A DNA stretch of 64,000 nt from JANPPS01 sp965246835 (GCA_965246835.1 CBDFFQ010000001.1:248001-312000), one strand, 5' to 3'; counted from the first letter of the stretch, positions 1 through 9,129 are shown. A program made the numbers and translations. Notes: a model not told the origin generated them from the letters alone.

Positions 1-85
1 GGTCCGACATCGCTTCACTTGGACCAAGCCAGCCGTTCAACCTCGTCCTGGCCCATCGAGCCGGGACGAGGAAGGACAGCGTTTG

Positions 86-568
86 TTAGAACACGCGCCC
101 GCGGCGCTGCTCATCCAAATCGATGCGCTCGGGCTGAAAAGCTGCGCGAAGCACAGGCACCGCATCGTGCGGATTACACGCTCCACACATAAAGATGTCG
201 ACGGCTGCGAACTCCCGCTCGGGCCACGTGTGGATCGAGATGTGGCTCTCCGCCAGCACAACCACTCCGGACACGCCACCATTCGGCGTGAAATGATGGA
301 AATGGCTGTGCAGGATCGTCGCCCCGGCCTCGATCGCTGCCCGACGAAGGGCGGCGTCGATCAATGCCGGGTCGGCGAGGTTAGAAGCGCCCCACAGATC
401 CACGAGAAGGTGAGTGCCGGCAAAACGTATGCCGTCCTTCTCGACGAAATAGTCCTTCTGTATCTCATCCTGCAGAGCACCTGCTCCAAAAGAGGAGAAA
501 TTTGCAATCGTCGTCTGGTTTTCGCTCGGAAGTTCCGAGACCATCCCCAGTTGAGCAAGTGCGTTCAT
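86..568 (-). CDS. speD: S-adenosylmethionine decarboxylase proenzyme, bacterial class 1B
   Basis: Makes decarboxylated AdoMet, the aminopropyl donor for spermidine synthesis, in the cytoplasm. The 160-residue protein has the family length. It carries the self-cleavage motif ESHISIHTWPE with Ser108 as the predicted pyruvoyl precursor, His113 next to it and the conserved Cys128 in DIFMCG. The start at 568 was chosen because a GGGGG tract lies about 8 bases upstream; the frame stays open further upstream, but that part resembles no AdoMet decarboxylase. No spermidine synthase is visible in the 85 bases downstream, though it could lie beyond the window edge. The identification is secure. Confidence 0.95.
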   Translation of the reverse strand: MNALAQLGMVSELPSENQTTIANFSSFGAGALQDEIQKDYFVEKDGIRFAGTHLLVDLWGASNLADPALIDAALRRAAIEAGATILHSHFHHFTPNGGVSGVVVLAESHISIHTWPEREFAAVDIFMCGACNPHDAVPVLRAAFQPERIDLDEQRRGRVF

Positions 569-608
569 CACGTACCCCCAAACCAGTAGACAGCCTGTTG
601 GGCGGGAT

Positions 609-632
609 CGCCCCCTTGGGCCAAGAGGGGCG
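609..632. terminator. GC-rich hairpin between the flagellar operon end and speD
   Basis: The arms CGCCCCCTT and AAG-A-GGGGCG pair over 9 bp with one bulged A and a 5-base loop. It lies beyond the last gene of the leftward flagellar operon (stop at 698) and upstream of speD. It could end flagellar transcripts or form part of the speD leader. No clear U-run follows on the minus strand, so terminator function is inferred. Confidence 0.4.
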
Positions 633-661
633 GACATAGTGCCTGGGGGGAGTGGTGGCAA
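633..661 (-). promoter_or_regulatory. possible sigma-70 promoter of speD
   Basis: On the minus strand TTGCCA (-35, 5 of 6 matches) is separated by 17 bases from TATGTC (-10, 3 of 6 matches), about 65 bases before the speD start. The weak -10 box makes this tentative. Confidence 0.25.
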
Positions 662-697
662 GCGAAAGATTTGCACAGCTGAGGCCCGCCCGCGGCT

Positions 698-3685
698 TCA
701 GCGAGCCGCCAGGCCTTGTAGCCGTCCCGGAAGTGCCCGCGCCAAGGCAACTTCCTGGGCTGCCCGAGGCAGATCTGCGCTCGATCCGACAGCGGGAGCT
801 ACGAGAACCCGAAGGACTTCGGACCGCGGCGGCTGCAATCGCTGCAGATCATGGGCCTGCATTCGCCCCAGCAAGCCGACATCGCCAGCTTGAACAGCTG
901 CACTGGCTTGCCGAAGCAGCGCGTCCTGCTGGACATCACTGAGCGGCCCCTCGGCCGGAACCGTCTTGGCCACGAACGTACTGATCGCGGCCAGGCTTCC
1001 GGGCCAATCTTTGGCCTCTGCCAGGAGTGTCGCCCGGAGCTCGTCGGCGGCCGGGGTGCCAAGTGCCGCCAGGCGCGCGGCTGCTCCCGCCCTGTCGCCA
1101 TTGGCCGCGCGGGCTCTGGCGTCCACCATCGCTCGCTGTTCGATCAGAGCGGCCGGTAGGTCAGGTGCATCGCTGGCAGCCAGGATGGTTGCCACACTGT
1201 TTCCGGCACCCTCATCCAAAGCCAACTCTGCGAGTCTCACACCGATACCGGCGCGAACCGGCCCTTTCGCTGCTGCCTGCATCATCGTCGTCAATAGCGG
1301 CCGTGCGCGCGCGGGTAGATCGAGGGCGGTCAGCTTTTCCGCCATGGTGGCAAGCAAGGCTTGTGCAGCCGCATCCGTGGGTAACGATCCGGCGAACTCA
1401 CTAGCGAGCGCCACGAAATCGATCGGAGCAACCGCGCGTCCGCCGGGGTCCAACATAGACCGGAAGACGTTGCCGATTGCCTCCCGAGCACGGCTCTCCA
1501 GACCAGGGCGCGGCGGGTCCTCATTCAGCCGGGCGATGTCCCGAATGGCATCCAGAGCGGGTCGCCATGCCCCTGCCATCGTCCGCAATTCGGCCGCTCT
1601 GAAGCGCAGATCGCTTTCGCGCTGGTCTCCTCGCCAGGCGAAGGAAAGCCGATCCATCATATCTGCCGCCCTGGCTGCGTCGACTTGGCCAGCAGCCAGC
1701 TTCAACTCGGTTGCCCGGATCGCGGCTTTGACCTGGATGAGACGGTCTTTGTCCATGGTCAATGCATCATACGCTGCGAGGGCGCCCGCGGTGTCGCCAG
1801 CCCGCTCAAGCTGCCGCGCCCGCGCGTAGGAGATCAGAGGAGAAGCACCGAATGGGCGCAGCACATCGGCAAGAGCTTCGGGCCCGGCACCTTCGACCGC
1901 GGCCTCCGCGAGCTTTGGAAGAAGTCGGTTCCGGAGCTCGTCCGGGTAGGCGTTGAGGATAGGCAGCGCCGAAAGCGCGGAACCGCTCTCTGCGTTGGGG
2001 AGCCCGGCCACAATGTTGCGGACCTGGCGCCACGCTGCCATTTCGTCGGAACCCGACAGGCGTGGGTCGCCCAGCCCTTCCGCTTCCGTCAGTCGATCTG
2101 CAAGCACTGCTGCGATAGCGTTGAGACCAATGCAAAAAGGATCCTCGGCCGCCGCCGGGTCGTCCGCCATGATCGCGGCGAGAACTGCCTGAGCTTCGAT
2201 ACCGAGGCCTAGAGCCACCAATGTTTGTGCAACCGCCAGACGTGTCGGGGTGCGACCGCGAGGCGGCGCGGCGGCGGCGGCGGATTGTTGAGCATACAAG
2301 CGCTGCAATTGCTGAGGCGCCGCCAGTTTCGGGAAATCGAAATTGCGGGTAAAGGATGGGGCCGTTGGCAGGGCCAGTGGCTCGGGCGCCGTGGCCATCA
2401 CTGTCTGCGGCCCCCGCAGAACAAACCCACTTGCCGTTGATGTCAGGTCAGTCCGGTCGGAATGCGGCTCCAGGGCCAGTCCGAGCCAACTCGGCAGGCG
2501 CGTGTAGTCGGGCGATCGTTGCTGGATTGGGCTACCAGGTCCACGACCGTCGCTATCGGTTACCGTGCCCACGAGGAGCATGCCACCGCCACGCGGGTCT
2601 GGGATCGCGACAACCCGGCCGGGGCTTCGCGCTGCAAATGCAATGCGCTGCGGTCCGGACATCGCTTCAATGGGACTAGGTGACGGTTCGTTGAGGCGGC
2701 TTTCGATCTGCCAGCCCTTCCGAACGCGTAGGACGCGCATCGAGGCGGATGCATGGACCGGGAATGAAATCACGGTCACCGCCTCACGCCGGTCGATCGT
2801 GGCGTCCGGTGCACGCAGGCCCGACCGCAGCGTATCGAGATCAATCTCGACCGCCTGGTCGAACACGATCATCGCCCGGTCGAGGGCGCGAAAAGCGGCC
2901 ACGCCGACGCCCGGTTCGGCAGGGATGACGAGCGGCTCTGCGGGTCCCATGGGCGAAATTGGCACGGCGAGGTTCGGCGAAGCCGGCGCGTTCGGGGGTG
3001 GCGCTGCGCCGGGCTCCGGCAAAGGCGATTGAGCCGGCGCTGGACGTAGCGAAGCCGGCGCTGCCGGTATCGGCGCGGATTGTGTCGGCGCCGGTTGCGC
3101 TGGCGCCTGGTCCGCCGGGGCTGGCAGCGCTGTTTGCAGCGATTTGGCGACGGCGCCATCGGCAGACCAAGCGGGCACGCCAGGCCCGCGATGAACGAGG
3201 GGGATCGGAAGTGCGGAGGCCGTGGCCGGCTCCGAATCAGACGGCTCCAGAGGCGGCGGGGCCGGTGCACGGATGGTCGTCGGCGCAATCGGCGATGCGG
3301 GAGCCGCGCGGGCCGGTTGACGACCCGGGGAGGAGCGGACGGGATCAGCGACATCGACGATGACCCGGGCGCCCGCGGCCTTAACGCTGGCCGTCGCACC
3401 TGGCGCAAGCTGGATCGTCGCGGTGCCGTCGGCTGCCTGGATTCCAACCACGTTGCGTGGCCGGAGCGCTGGCGGCCTGATGTCAGGCGCTCCCGCAAAT
3501 GTCAGCGTCAATCGTGAGCCGCTTTCCATCACCTCGAAACTGGTCGGCGTGCCGAAGTCGAATACGATCCGGCCGAATCCGGCATGGTCGCCGATTCTAG
3601 TCGCAACCGTTGTATCGGTTGCCGCCAGCGCCGGGTTCCACAGGCAGCCGGCGGCGAGCAGCGCGCCCGTCAGAGCCATCCTCAT
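698..3685 (-). CDS. giant secreted helical-repeat protein of the flagellar operon
   Basis: The function is not established. The 995-residue protein starts with a signal peptide ending near Ala21-Ala22 (ALA-ATD); the LAAGC stretch near residues 10-14 could alternatively be a weak lipobox. A beta-rich region (about 25-110) resembling an AMIN-type module is followed by a long Pro/Ala linker (about 115-240). A second beta-rich region (about 250-330) precedes a long alpha-helical, TPR-like half (about 450-995). It is the last gene of the fliL operon and overlaps the motE-like gene by ATGA. In Sinorhizobium MotE is the chaperone of the periplasmic stator protein MotC, so a periplasmic motor role is a reasonable inference. 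No similarity to MotC could be tested here. Confidence 0.7.
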   Translation of the reverse strand: MRMALTGALLAAGCLWNPALAATDTTVATRIGDHAGFGRIVFDFGTPTSFEVMESGSRLTLTFAGAPDIRPPALRPRNVVGIQAADGTATIQLAPGATASVKAAGARVIVDVADPVRSSPGRQPARAAPASPIAPTTIRAPAPPPLEPSDSEPATASALPIPLVHRGPGVPAWSADGAVAKSLQTALPAPADQAPAQPAPTQSAPIPAAPASLRPAPAQSPLPEPGAAPPPNAPASPNLAVPISPMGPAEPLVIPAEPGVGVAAFRALDRAMIVFDQAVEIDLDTLRSGLRAPDATIDRREAVTVISFPVHASASMRVLRVRKGWQIESRLNEPSPSPIEAMSGPQRIAFAARSPGRVVAIPDPRGGGMLLVGTVTDSDGRGPGSPIQQRSPDYTRLPSWLGLALEPHSDRTDLTSTASGFVLRGPQTVMATAPEPLALPTAPSFTRNFDFPKLAAPQQLQRLYAQQSAAAAAPPRGRTPTRLAVAQTLVALGLGIEAQAVLAAIMADDPAAAEDPFCIGLNAIAAVLADRLTEAEGLGDPRLSGSDEMAAWRQVRNIVAGLPNAESGSALSALPILNAYPDELRNRLLPKLAEAAVEGAGPEALADVLRPFGASPLISYARARQLERAGDTAGALAAYDALTMDKDRLIQVKAAIRATELKLAAGQVDAARAADMMDRLSFAWRGDQRESDLRFRAAELRTMAGAWRPALDAIRDIARLNEDPPRPGLESRAREAIGNVFRSMLDPGGRAVAPIDFVALASEFAGSLPTDAAAQALLATMAEKLTALDLPARARPLLTTMMQAAAKGPVRAGIGVRLAELALDEGAGNSVATILAASDAPDLPAALIEQRAMVDARARAANGDRAGAAARLAALGTPAADELRATLLAEAKDWPGSLAAISTFVAKTVPAEGPLSDVQQDALLRQASAAVQAGDVGLLGRMQAHDLQRLQPPRSEVLRVLVAPAVGSSADLPRAAQEVALARALPGRLQGLAAR

Positions 3686-4455
3686 CCCCGGCCACCCCCG
3701 CCCGGGGTTGCGGAGCCGGGTGCGACAGCGGCCGGCTGAACCGCCTGCTGCGGGGTTATGCTGCGGCTGCGCATCTGGGCCAGTTGTTGGGTCGCCGATC
3801 GTGCGCGGTCCGGCAGCATGGCGGCCAAAACCAGTGCTGCTTTGGCTTCCTTCATTCGGTCCAGAACCTGCAGCAGGATCGGCATGTCCAGGTCATTGAG
3901 GATCGTGGCCGCGTCGCGCGGGCGCATCGCTTCGTACGTCTTGACCAACCCGCGCCAATTCGCCTCGTCATGCTCGCGACGGCCCGCCTCGAGTTGCTCC
4001 AGCCGCGCCTGCAGCGCCGTCAATTGGTCGACGCGATCCGACAGCCGCTTTTCCGCCGCCCCCAGCACGGCCTCGCGGGCGGCGAGGGCTTGCTCCCGAG
4101 CCTCGATGACGCTTCGGCGCGCGCGGAGATCGAGCAAGACGGCGCGCTCCGAATCGGGAATTGGATCAGGGACCGGAATGGCAGGGGTTTGGGCTGCGGC
4201 CGGTGCCGGCGCAGGGGGTGGGGATGCAGCCCGTCCTCCGTCGCCGCCATGTGAACCGCCGGCCGGGGCGCCGTGCGGCGGCGAAGCGGCTTGTGCCGTC
4301 GGCACCATCGCACGGCCAGCAGATCCCAGGGCAGCCGGCGCGCCGCCGACCTCGTGCAGCAACGTCATAACCTTTGCCGACAGCAGGACCGACATCAAAC
4401 CGATCGTAATGGGAAGCGGCCGCAGTTTTTTCATCCATACTGTCAAAACCGTCAT
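3682..4455 (-). CDS. MotE-like flagellar protein (MgtE N-domain type)
   Basis: Probable exported or membrane-anchored motility protein of 257 residues. One N-terminal hydrophobic segment (about 15-33) is followed by a Pro/Ala/Gly-rich linker and a coiled coil (about 105-160). A C-terminal helical domain (about 165-230, around YEAMRPRDAATILNDLD) is of the MgtE-N/FliG-like type found in MotE. Sinorhizobium MotE stabilises the periplasmic motor protein MotC. Unlike that protein, this one has no cysteine. The start at 4455 has GAGG 6 bases upstream and overlaps the DUF6468 stop. The next gene starts by ATGA overlap, which suggests translational coupling to the giant secreted protein, its possible client. 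Confidence 0.75.
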   Translation of the reverse strand: MTVLTVWMKKLRPLPITIGLMSVLLSAKVMTLLHEVGGAPAALGSAGRAMVPTAQAASPPHGAPAGGSHGGDGGRAASPPPAPAPAAAQTPAIPVPDPIPDSERAVLLDLRARRSVIEAREQALAAREAVLGAAEKRLSDRVDQLTALQARLEQLEAGRREHDEANWRGLVKTYEAMRPRDAATILNDLDMPILLQVLDRMKEAKAALVLAAMLPDRARSATQQLAQMRSRSITPQQAVQPAAVAPGSATPGGGGRG

Positions 4456-4892
4456 CGAGTGCCTCGCAATGCCTGCAGGAGTTGGCGCTCCGACTGGCTT
4501 CTCAGTTTCGGGGCCCCCTCGCCCGTGAGGACGGAAGCAGGCGCTTCGCCGCCCGCCCGATCATAGGTCCGGCCTGACCGGACCAGGCCCTCAAGCCTGT
4601 CAGCTAGGGCTTCGCCGCGGTCCGCTAAATAGGCCAGGTCGTCCCGGACCGTGGCCGCGGCCTCGATCTTGCGCCCGACTTGTTCCGCGGCCGCGTGCGC
4701 CAGCTGATGCAGCGTGCTCATGCCCTGTTCGGCATGCCGGGCCGAGGCGGTCACGCCCGTCACCGCCTCCCCCAAGGCGGCGCGGTCCCGCCTCAGGCCG
4801 GCCAGCGCGCGCTCGAGCCTGATGGCGTGAAGGAGGGTGAACGCCAGCATGCCCAGCAAGACGATCTCTAGCAACCAGTCGAGCCCGCTCAT
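4452..4892 (-). CDS. DUF6468-type flagellar membrane protein
   Basis: Small protein of 146 residues with one N-terminal transmembrane segment (about 5-23) and a long amphipathic, probably coiled-coil tail. It resembles the DUF6468 proteins found beside fliM in alphaproteobacterial flagellar clusters; the exact role is unknown. It lies between fliM and the motE-like gene with 4-base overlaps on both sides, so it is very likely co-translated with them. A motor-associated structural or assembly role is inferred from context only. Confidence 0.65.
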   Translation of the reverse strand: MSGLDWLLEIVLLGMLAFTLLHAIRLERALAGLRRDRAALGEAVTGVTASARHAEQGMSTLHQLAHAAAEQVGRKIEAAATVRDDLAYLADRGEALADRLEGLVRSGRTYDRAGGEAPASVLTGEGAPKLRSQSERQLLQALRGTR

Positions 4893-5929
4893 GGCGCAGC
4901 TCCTACCGGCCCAGTCGCGTCAGTTGTCGGAGCCTTGACTGCGGCCTTTGCCACCGCGTCCTCGATCCGGACGGCCAGGCGGTTCTTGCGGCGGCCGACT
5001 TTACAGTCGAAGAGCGGCACACCCCCGCATCGCATCTGGGCTGACGAGCTTGGCAGACAGGTCAGCACGATCCGGCTGCCGACCTCGAAAGCCATGACCT
5101 CCGACAAAGACATCGTTTGCTCGTCCAATACAATGTCCAGATCGACCTCGGTATCCCAGAGCTCCTCAGCCAAGTGGGTCTCCCAGATACTATCGCGGCC
5201 GAACCGCTCACCCATGAATTGTTGTAAAAGCAGCTCCCGCACCGGCTCGAGAGTCGCATATGGCAGCATCAATTCCACGCGCCCTCCCCGATCCTCCATG
5301 TCGATGCGCAGGCGCGCCAGCACGGCGGCATTCGAGAGGCGCGAGATCGTGGCGAAGCGCGGGTTGACCTCCAGCCGCTCGAACCGGAACGTGACCGGGC
5401 AGAGCGGCTCGAAACTTGCGGATAGGTCCTGTAGGATCAGGTGAATCATCCGCTCCACCAGGGTCCGCTCGATCGTCGTATAGGGGCGGCCCTCGATGCG
5501 CATCGCCGCCGTTCCTCGCCGGCCACCCAGCAGCACGTCCACGATCGAGTAGATCATGGCGCTGTCGATCACCATCAAGCCATAATTGTCCCATTCCTCT
5601 ACCTTGAACACGGCCAACATGGCTGGGAGTGGAATGCTGTTCAGGTAATCTCCAAACCGGAGAGAGACGATATTGTCGATGCCGACCTCGACATTGTCGC
5701 TGGTGAAGTTGCGCAAGGAGGTCGACATGATCCGGATCAGCCGGTCAAACACGATCTCCAGCATCGGCAGCCGCTCGTAGGAGACCAGGCCGGAGTCGAT
5801 GATGCGCCGCATGCCCGAGGCGTCCAGCGGGCCATCGGCCGTGTCAGCCATCAGGCTGTCGATCTCAGCCTGATTCAGCAGCCGGCCGTCTTCGGCTTCG
5901 GTGAGTGCGCCAAGGGCCGATCCGCTCAT
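4889..5929 (-). CDS. fliM: flagellar motor switch protein FliM
   Basis: C-ring component that binds CheY-P and sets rotation direction. The protein has 346 residues. The N-terminal CheY-P-binding motif is LNQAEIDSLM (residues 18-27), followed by the CheC-like middle domain and a C-terminal SpoA/FliN-like domain (about 255-325). The ATG at 5929 overlaps the fliL stop by four bases. fliN and fliG are not in this window, so the rest of the C-ring is encoded elsewhere. Confidence 0.95.
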   Translation of the reverse strand: MSGSALGALTEAEDGRLLNQAEIDSLMADTADGPLDASGMRRIIDSGLVSYERLPMLEIVFDRLIRIMSTSLRNFTSDNVEVGIDNIVSLRFGDYLNSIPLPAMLAVFKVEEWDNYGLMVIDSAMIYSIVDVLLGGRRGTAAMRIEGRPYTTIERTLVERMIHLILQDLSASFEPLCPVTFRFERLEVNPRFATISRLSNAAVLARLRIDMEDRGGRVELMLPYATLEPVRELLLQQFMGERFGRDSIWETHLAEELWDTEVDLDIVLDEQTMSLSEVMAFEVGSRIVLTCLPSSSAQMRCGGVPLFDCKVGRRKNRLAVRIEDAVAKAAVKAPTTDATGPVGAAP

Positions 5930-6435
5930 TGCACAAGCATTTCGGTGAAAAGGACGTTGACGATCTTCGCCGGCTGTCCAGCGATGTTGGATCGCGCGAT
6001 CAGCTCTTCCCGGAGCCGGTACGTGCTGGCCGTGCCTCTCAGCTCCTCCGGCCGCATCTCCCGGAGATAGGTTTGGAACAGGTCCAAAATGCGGGGCAAC
6101 GCCCCTTGCACGATCGCCTGGTCCTCCGGTTTGGAGAGTTCGAGCCGGGCCTTCAGCTTGATGAACGAGGCCCGGCGGGCACCGGTGTTCAGATTGGCCA
6201 CGATGTCCGGCAGTTCAAAATAGACCGGGGCCGCCGCAGCCGCGTGCCCCGCCGGCTTCGCATCGTGCCCACCATGGGCCTCCCCGTGCCCCAGCATCTT
6301 TGGAACGATGCCGGAAAACCATCCACCCGCACCGACGGCCAACAGCAACACCGGCACGGCGATCATCATCAGCTTCTTCTTGCCCTTCTTCGCGGGCGCG
6401 GCGGCCGTTCCAGCAGCGTCGGTATGGTCGGTCAA
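5926..6435 (-). CDS. fliL: flagellar basal body-associated protein FliL
   Basis: Single-pass inner-membrane protein that associates with stators around the basal body. The 169 residues comprise a Lys-rich cytoplasmic tail, a transmembrane helix (about 22-40), a His/Gly/Ala-rich linker and the periplasmic FliL domain (about 70-169). The start codon is TTG at 6435 with AGGGG about 8 bases upstream; no better in-frame ATG was found. It is the first gene of the leftward fliL-fliM-DUF6468-motE-like-secreted protein operon and diverges from flgF. Confidence 0.93.
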   Translation of the reverse strand: MTDHTDAAGTAAAPAKKGKKKLMMIAVPVLLLAVGAGGWFSGIVPKMLGHGEAHGGHDAKPAGHAAAAAPVYFELPDIVANLNTGARRASFIKLKARLELSKPEDQAIVQGALPRILDLFQTYLREMRPEELRGTASTYRLREELIARSNIAGQPAKIVNVLFTEMLVQ

Positions 6436-6585
6436 TCGAGATGCCCCTGTTCCCGTGACGCGACTATGCCCAGGACTAGTTAACGAAGCCTTTAGGCCGG
6501 ATCAGACCAGGCAAAATTAGCCGGGTGGTCTAAAAGTGCCGGGGGACCATGGGCGGCAGACCCCTGTAAACGAACGATTTTGTTT

Positions 6586-6602
6586 CTGGCACGATGGTTG
6601 CT
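6586..6602 (+). promoter_or_regulatory. sigma-54 (RpoN) promoter of the flgF operon
   Basis: CTGGCACGATGGTTGCT matches the sigma-54 consensus TGGCACG-N4-TTGCW at every fixed position, with GG (-24) and GC (-12) correctly spaced. It lies about 40 bases before the flgF start and points into flgF. Middle-class flagellar operons of alphaproteobacteria are often RpoN-dependent with FlbD-type activators and FliX control. No copy as good was found before fliL, flgI or the flagellin. Confidence 0.85.
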
Positions 6603-6642
6603 GCTTGGGTGCGGCTACAGCAGCCCGGAGCCACGGCCGACC

Positions 6643-7383
6643 ATGGAAATGCCAACCTACATCGCCCTGTCCCGTCTTGTGTCGCAGCAACGCGCCATGG
6701 ATGTGACGGCCACGAACCTCGCCAATGCGAGCACGCCGGGCTTCAAGGGCGAGCGACTGATCTTCAGTGACTGGCTCAGCCGCCAGGATGGCGTGGACGC
6801 TCCCCGGGGGGGCCGGGTGGTCGCGTTCACGCAGGATCGCGCTACCTATCGCGATCAGCAGGCCGGGCCATTGCAACAAACCGGCAACCCGTTCGACCTC
6901 GCCCTCGGGGGACCTGGTTACTTCACCGTCGACACGCCCCGGGGGCCGCGCCTCACGCGGGCGGGACGCTTCACACCGATGGCGGATGGCCGCATCGGCG
7001 ATGCCGATGGCAACGCCCTGCTCGATGCCTCCGGCCAACCGTTGCGGCTGGCCGCCACCGACACACGGATCACGATCACGGCGGATGGCACCGTCAGCAG
7101 CGAGAACGGGCGCCTCGGCAAGATCGGGATCGTTCGCCCGAACGAGCCCAACCGGATGACGGCGGAGGGCGCCCGGCTGTTACGGGCGGACGGGCCCACC
7201 GTGCCGGTCACCAACCCGCAGATCGTGCAGGGCGCGATCGAGGACAGCAACGTGCAGCCTGTGCTGGAGATGACCCGCATGATGACGGAACTGCGTGAGT
7301 TCCAGTTCACCTCGCAATTCGTCCAGAGCGAGGCCGACCGCCAGCAATCTGCCATCGACAAGATCACTCAGCGCCGAAATTAA
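6643..7383 (+). CDS. flgF: flagellar proximal rod protein FlgF
   Basis: Rod subunit of the flagellar axial structure, exported by the flagellar type III apparatus. The 246 residues begin with the typical N-terminal rod/hook helix (DVTATNLANASTPGFKG). They end with the matching C-terminal helical motif and have the shared FlgE/F/G core. The ATG at 6643 follows GGAG at about 12 bases; a second ATG lies at 6649. It is the first gene of flgF-flgG-flgA-flgH, driven by the sigma-54 promoter at 6586-6602. Confidence 0.93.
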   Translation: MEMPTYIALSRLVSQQRAMDVTATNLANASTPGFKGERLIFSDWLSRQDGVDAPRGGRVVAFTQDRATYRDQQAGPLQQTGNPFDLALGGPGYFTVDTPRGPRLTRAGRFTPMADGRIGDADGNALLDASGQPLRLAATDTRITITADGTVSSENGRLGKIGIVRPNEPNRMTAEGARLLRADGPTVPVTNPQIVQGAIEDSNVQPVLEMTRMMTELREFQFTSQFVQSEADRQQSAIDKITQRRN

Positions 7384-7393
7384 GGAAATCGTA

Positions 7394-8179
7394 ATGCGAT
7401 CACTGGATATTGCCGGCACGGGAATGCAGGCGCAGCAGACGAATGTCGAAGTCATCTCGAACAACATCGCCAACATGACGACCACGGGCTTCAAGCGCCG
7501 GCGGGCGGAGTTTCAGGATCTGATCTATCAGAACCTGCGCCGGGTCGGCTCCAATAGCTCCGATAACGGGACGGTCGTGCCCTCGGGCGCGCAGGTCGGG
7601 CTCGGCGTGAAGACCGCCGCGATCTACCGCATCAACGAGCAGGGCAACCTCCAGCAGACCAGTAACAGCCTCGATGTCGCGATCCGCGGCCGGGGCTTCT
7701 TTCAGGTGGCGCTGCCCTCCGGGGAGACGGCCTACACGCGGGACGGCACGTTTGGCCTGTCGGCGGAGGGTCAGATCGTGACGGCGGACGGCTTTTTGGT
7801 CGCCCCCGGCATCACGATCCCGGCGAACGCGAAGGACGTGACGATCAACGCCGGCGGGGAGGTGCAGGTGAAGATCGACGGCACCACGGCGCCGCAGACG
7901 GTCGGCACGTTGCAGATCGCGGTGTTCGCCAATGAGGCCGGGCTGGACGCGCAAGGGGACAACTTGCTGATCGCCAGCGCGGCGTCGGGCAATGCGGTGA
8001 CGGGCGTGCCGGGATCCGCCGGCTTCGGCAGCGTGATGCAGGGCTTCGTGGAATCCTCAAACGTGAACGTGGTGACCGAGATCACCAACCTGATCACGGC
8101 TCAACGGGCTTACGAGATGAACAGCCGGGTTATCACGACATCCGACCAGATGCAATCCACCCTGACCAACCTCCGGTGA
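7394..8179 (+). CDS. flgG: flagellar distal rod protein FlgG
   Basis: Distal rod subunit of 261 residues, the usual FlgG length. It has the N-terminal motif NVEVISNNIANMTTTGFKRR and a C-terminal helix ending in a typical rod-protein sequence (TSDQMQSTLTNLR). AAGGAA lies about 6 bases before the ATG at 7394, and an in-frame upstream extension lacks family similarity. It follows flgF by 10 bases. Confidence 0.95.
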   Translation: MRSLDIAGTGMQAQQTNVEVISNNIANMTTTGFKRRRAEFQDLIYQNLRRVGSNSSDNGTVVPSGAQVGLGVKTAAIYRINEQGNLQQTSNSLDVAIRGRGFFQVALPSGETAYTRDGTFGLSAEGQIVTADGFLVAPGITIPANAKDVTINAGGEVQVKIDGTTAPQTVGTLQIAVFANEAGLDAQGDNLLIASAASGNAVTGVPGSAGFGSVMQGFVESSNVNVVTEITNLITAQRAYEMNSRVITTSDQMQSTLTNLR

Positions 8180-8184
8180 CATCC

Positions 8185-9129
8185 ATGAAAATCGCCATCA
8201 CTCTTTTGGCCCTTGCTTGTGCAAGCCCGGCCGCCGCGATCGAGTTGCGGCCGTTCGTGACGCTCGCGGACTCCGTTATCCGTATGCAGGACCTTTTCGA
8301 GGGTGGTGGCGCCCGGGTGCTTGGGCCCGCCCCGGCCCCTGGCGGCCGCATCGTGGTGGAAGCAGCGCAGCTTTCCGCGATCGCCCGGCAATTCGCGGTG
8401 GATTGGCGCCCTGCTTCGCCTGCGGACCGGGTGGTTTTGGAACGGCCTGGCCGGCCTTTGACCCGCGAGGACGTGGCATCCCCGCTGCGGGCTGCCCTGA
8501 TGGCCGCGGGAGCGCCCCGCGACTCCGACATCGACATGCCCCCGCCGACAGCGCCACTCATGCCGGCCCAGGCAGCTCTCCGTGTGGACGTGTCCCAGCT
8601 CGAGTTCGACGCCGGCACCGGGCGCTTCACCGCGCTGCTGGCCTTGTCGGCCGACGGCATGGCGCCGGCGCAGGTCCGTGTTTCGGGCCGCATCGTCGAG
8701 ACCATGGAGGTTCCCGTGCCCCGGCGGCGTTTGATGCCCGGTGAGGTCGTCGCGGCGGGTGACCTCGAATGGGCAAGGCTCCGCGCCGGCCAGTTCCGGG
8801 GCGACCTGGTGCGCACGCCCGCGCAGGCCGTGGGGTTGGCGTTGCGGCACTCCGTGCAGCCGGGGCAGCCCATTCCAGTCAACGACCTCGGCCGCCCCGT
8901 AGTGATCGCCAAGGGCACGACGGTGCTGATGTCCATCGACAGCCCCGGCATCCAACTCACGGCCCAGGGGATCGCGATGGAGCCCGCCGGGCTGGGGGAG
9001 CGGGTGCAGGTGCTGAACCCTCTCTCCCGCGTGGTGGTGGAGGCAGAGGTGACCGGGCCCGGGCGGGCACGGGTGATGCCCGGTACGGCGCCGCTTATCG
9101 TTTCGAACCGCCAGATCGTGGCCCGATGA
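8185..9129 (+). CDS. flgA: flagellar P-ring assembly chaperone FlgA
   Basis: Periplasmic chaperone for FlgI polymerisation into the P-ring. The 314-residue protein has a signal peptide (about 1-18, ending SPAAA) and a C-terminal SAF/FlgA domain (about 170-314, beginning near LMPGEVVAAGDLEW). A GTG at 8176 overlapping the flgG stop is an alternative start, but the ATG at 8185 gives a cleaner signal peptide. It overlaps flgH by ATGA. Confidence 0.9.
   Translation: MKIAITLLALACASPAAAIELRPFVTLADSVIRMQDLFEGGGARVLGPAPAPGGRIVVEAAQLSAIARQFAVDWRPASPADRVVLERPGRPLTREDVASPLRAALMAAGAPRDSDIDMPPPTAPLMPAQAALRVDVSQLEFDAGTGRFTALLALSADGMAPAQVRVSGRIVETMEVPVPRRRLMPGEVVAAGDLEWARLRAGQFRGDLVRTPAQAVGLALRHSVQPGQPIPVNDLGRPVVIAKGTTVLMSIDSPGIQLTAQGIAMEPAGLGERVQVLNPLSRVVVEAEVTGPGRARVMPGTAPLIVSNRQIVAR

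Noticed and set aside
6436..6585. A second sigma-54 promoter facing fliL
   Set aside because: Several GG/GC pairs occur but with 8 or 9 bases between them instead of 10, and without the TGGCAC context.
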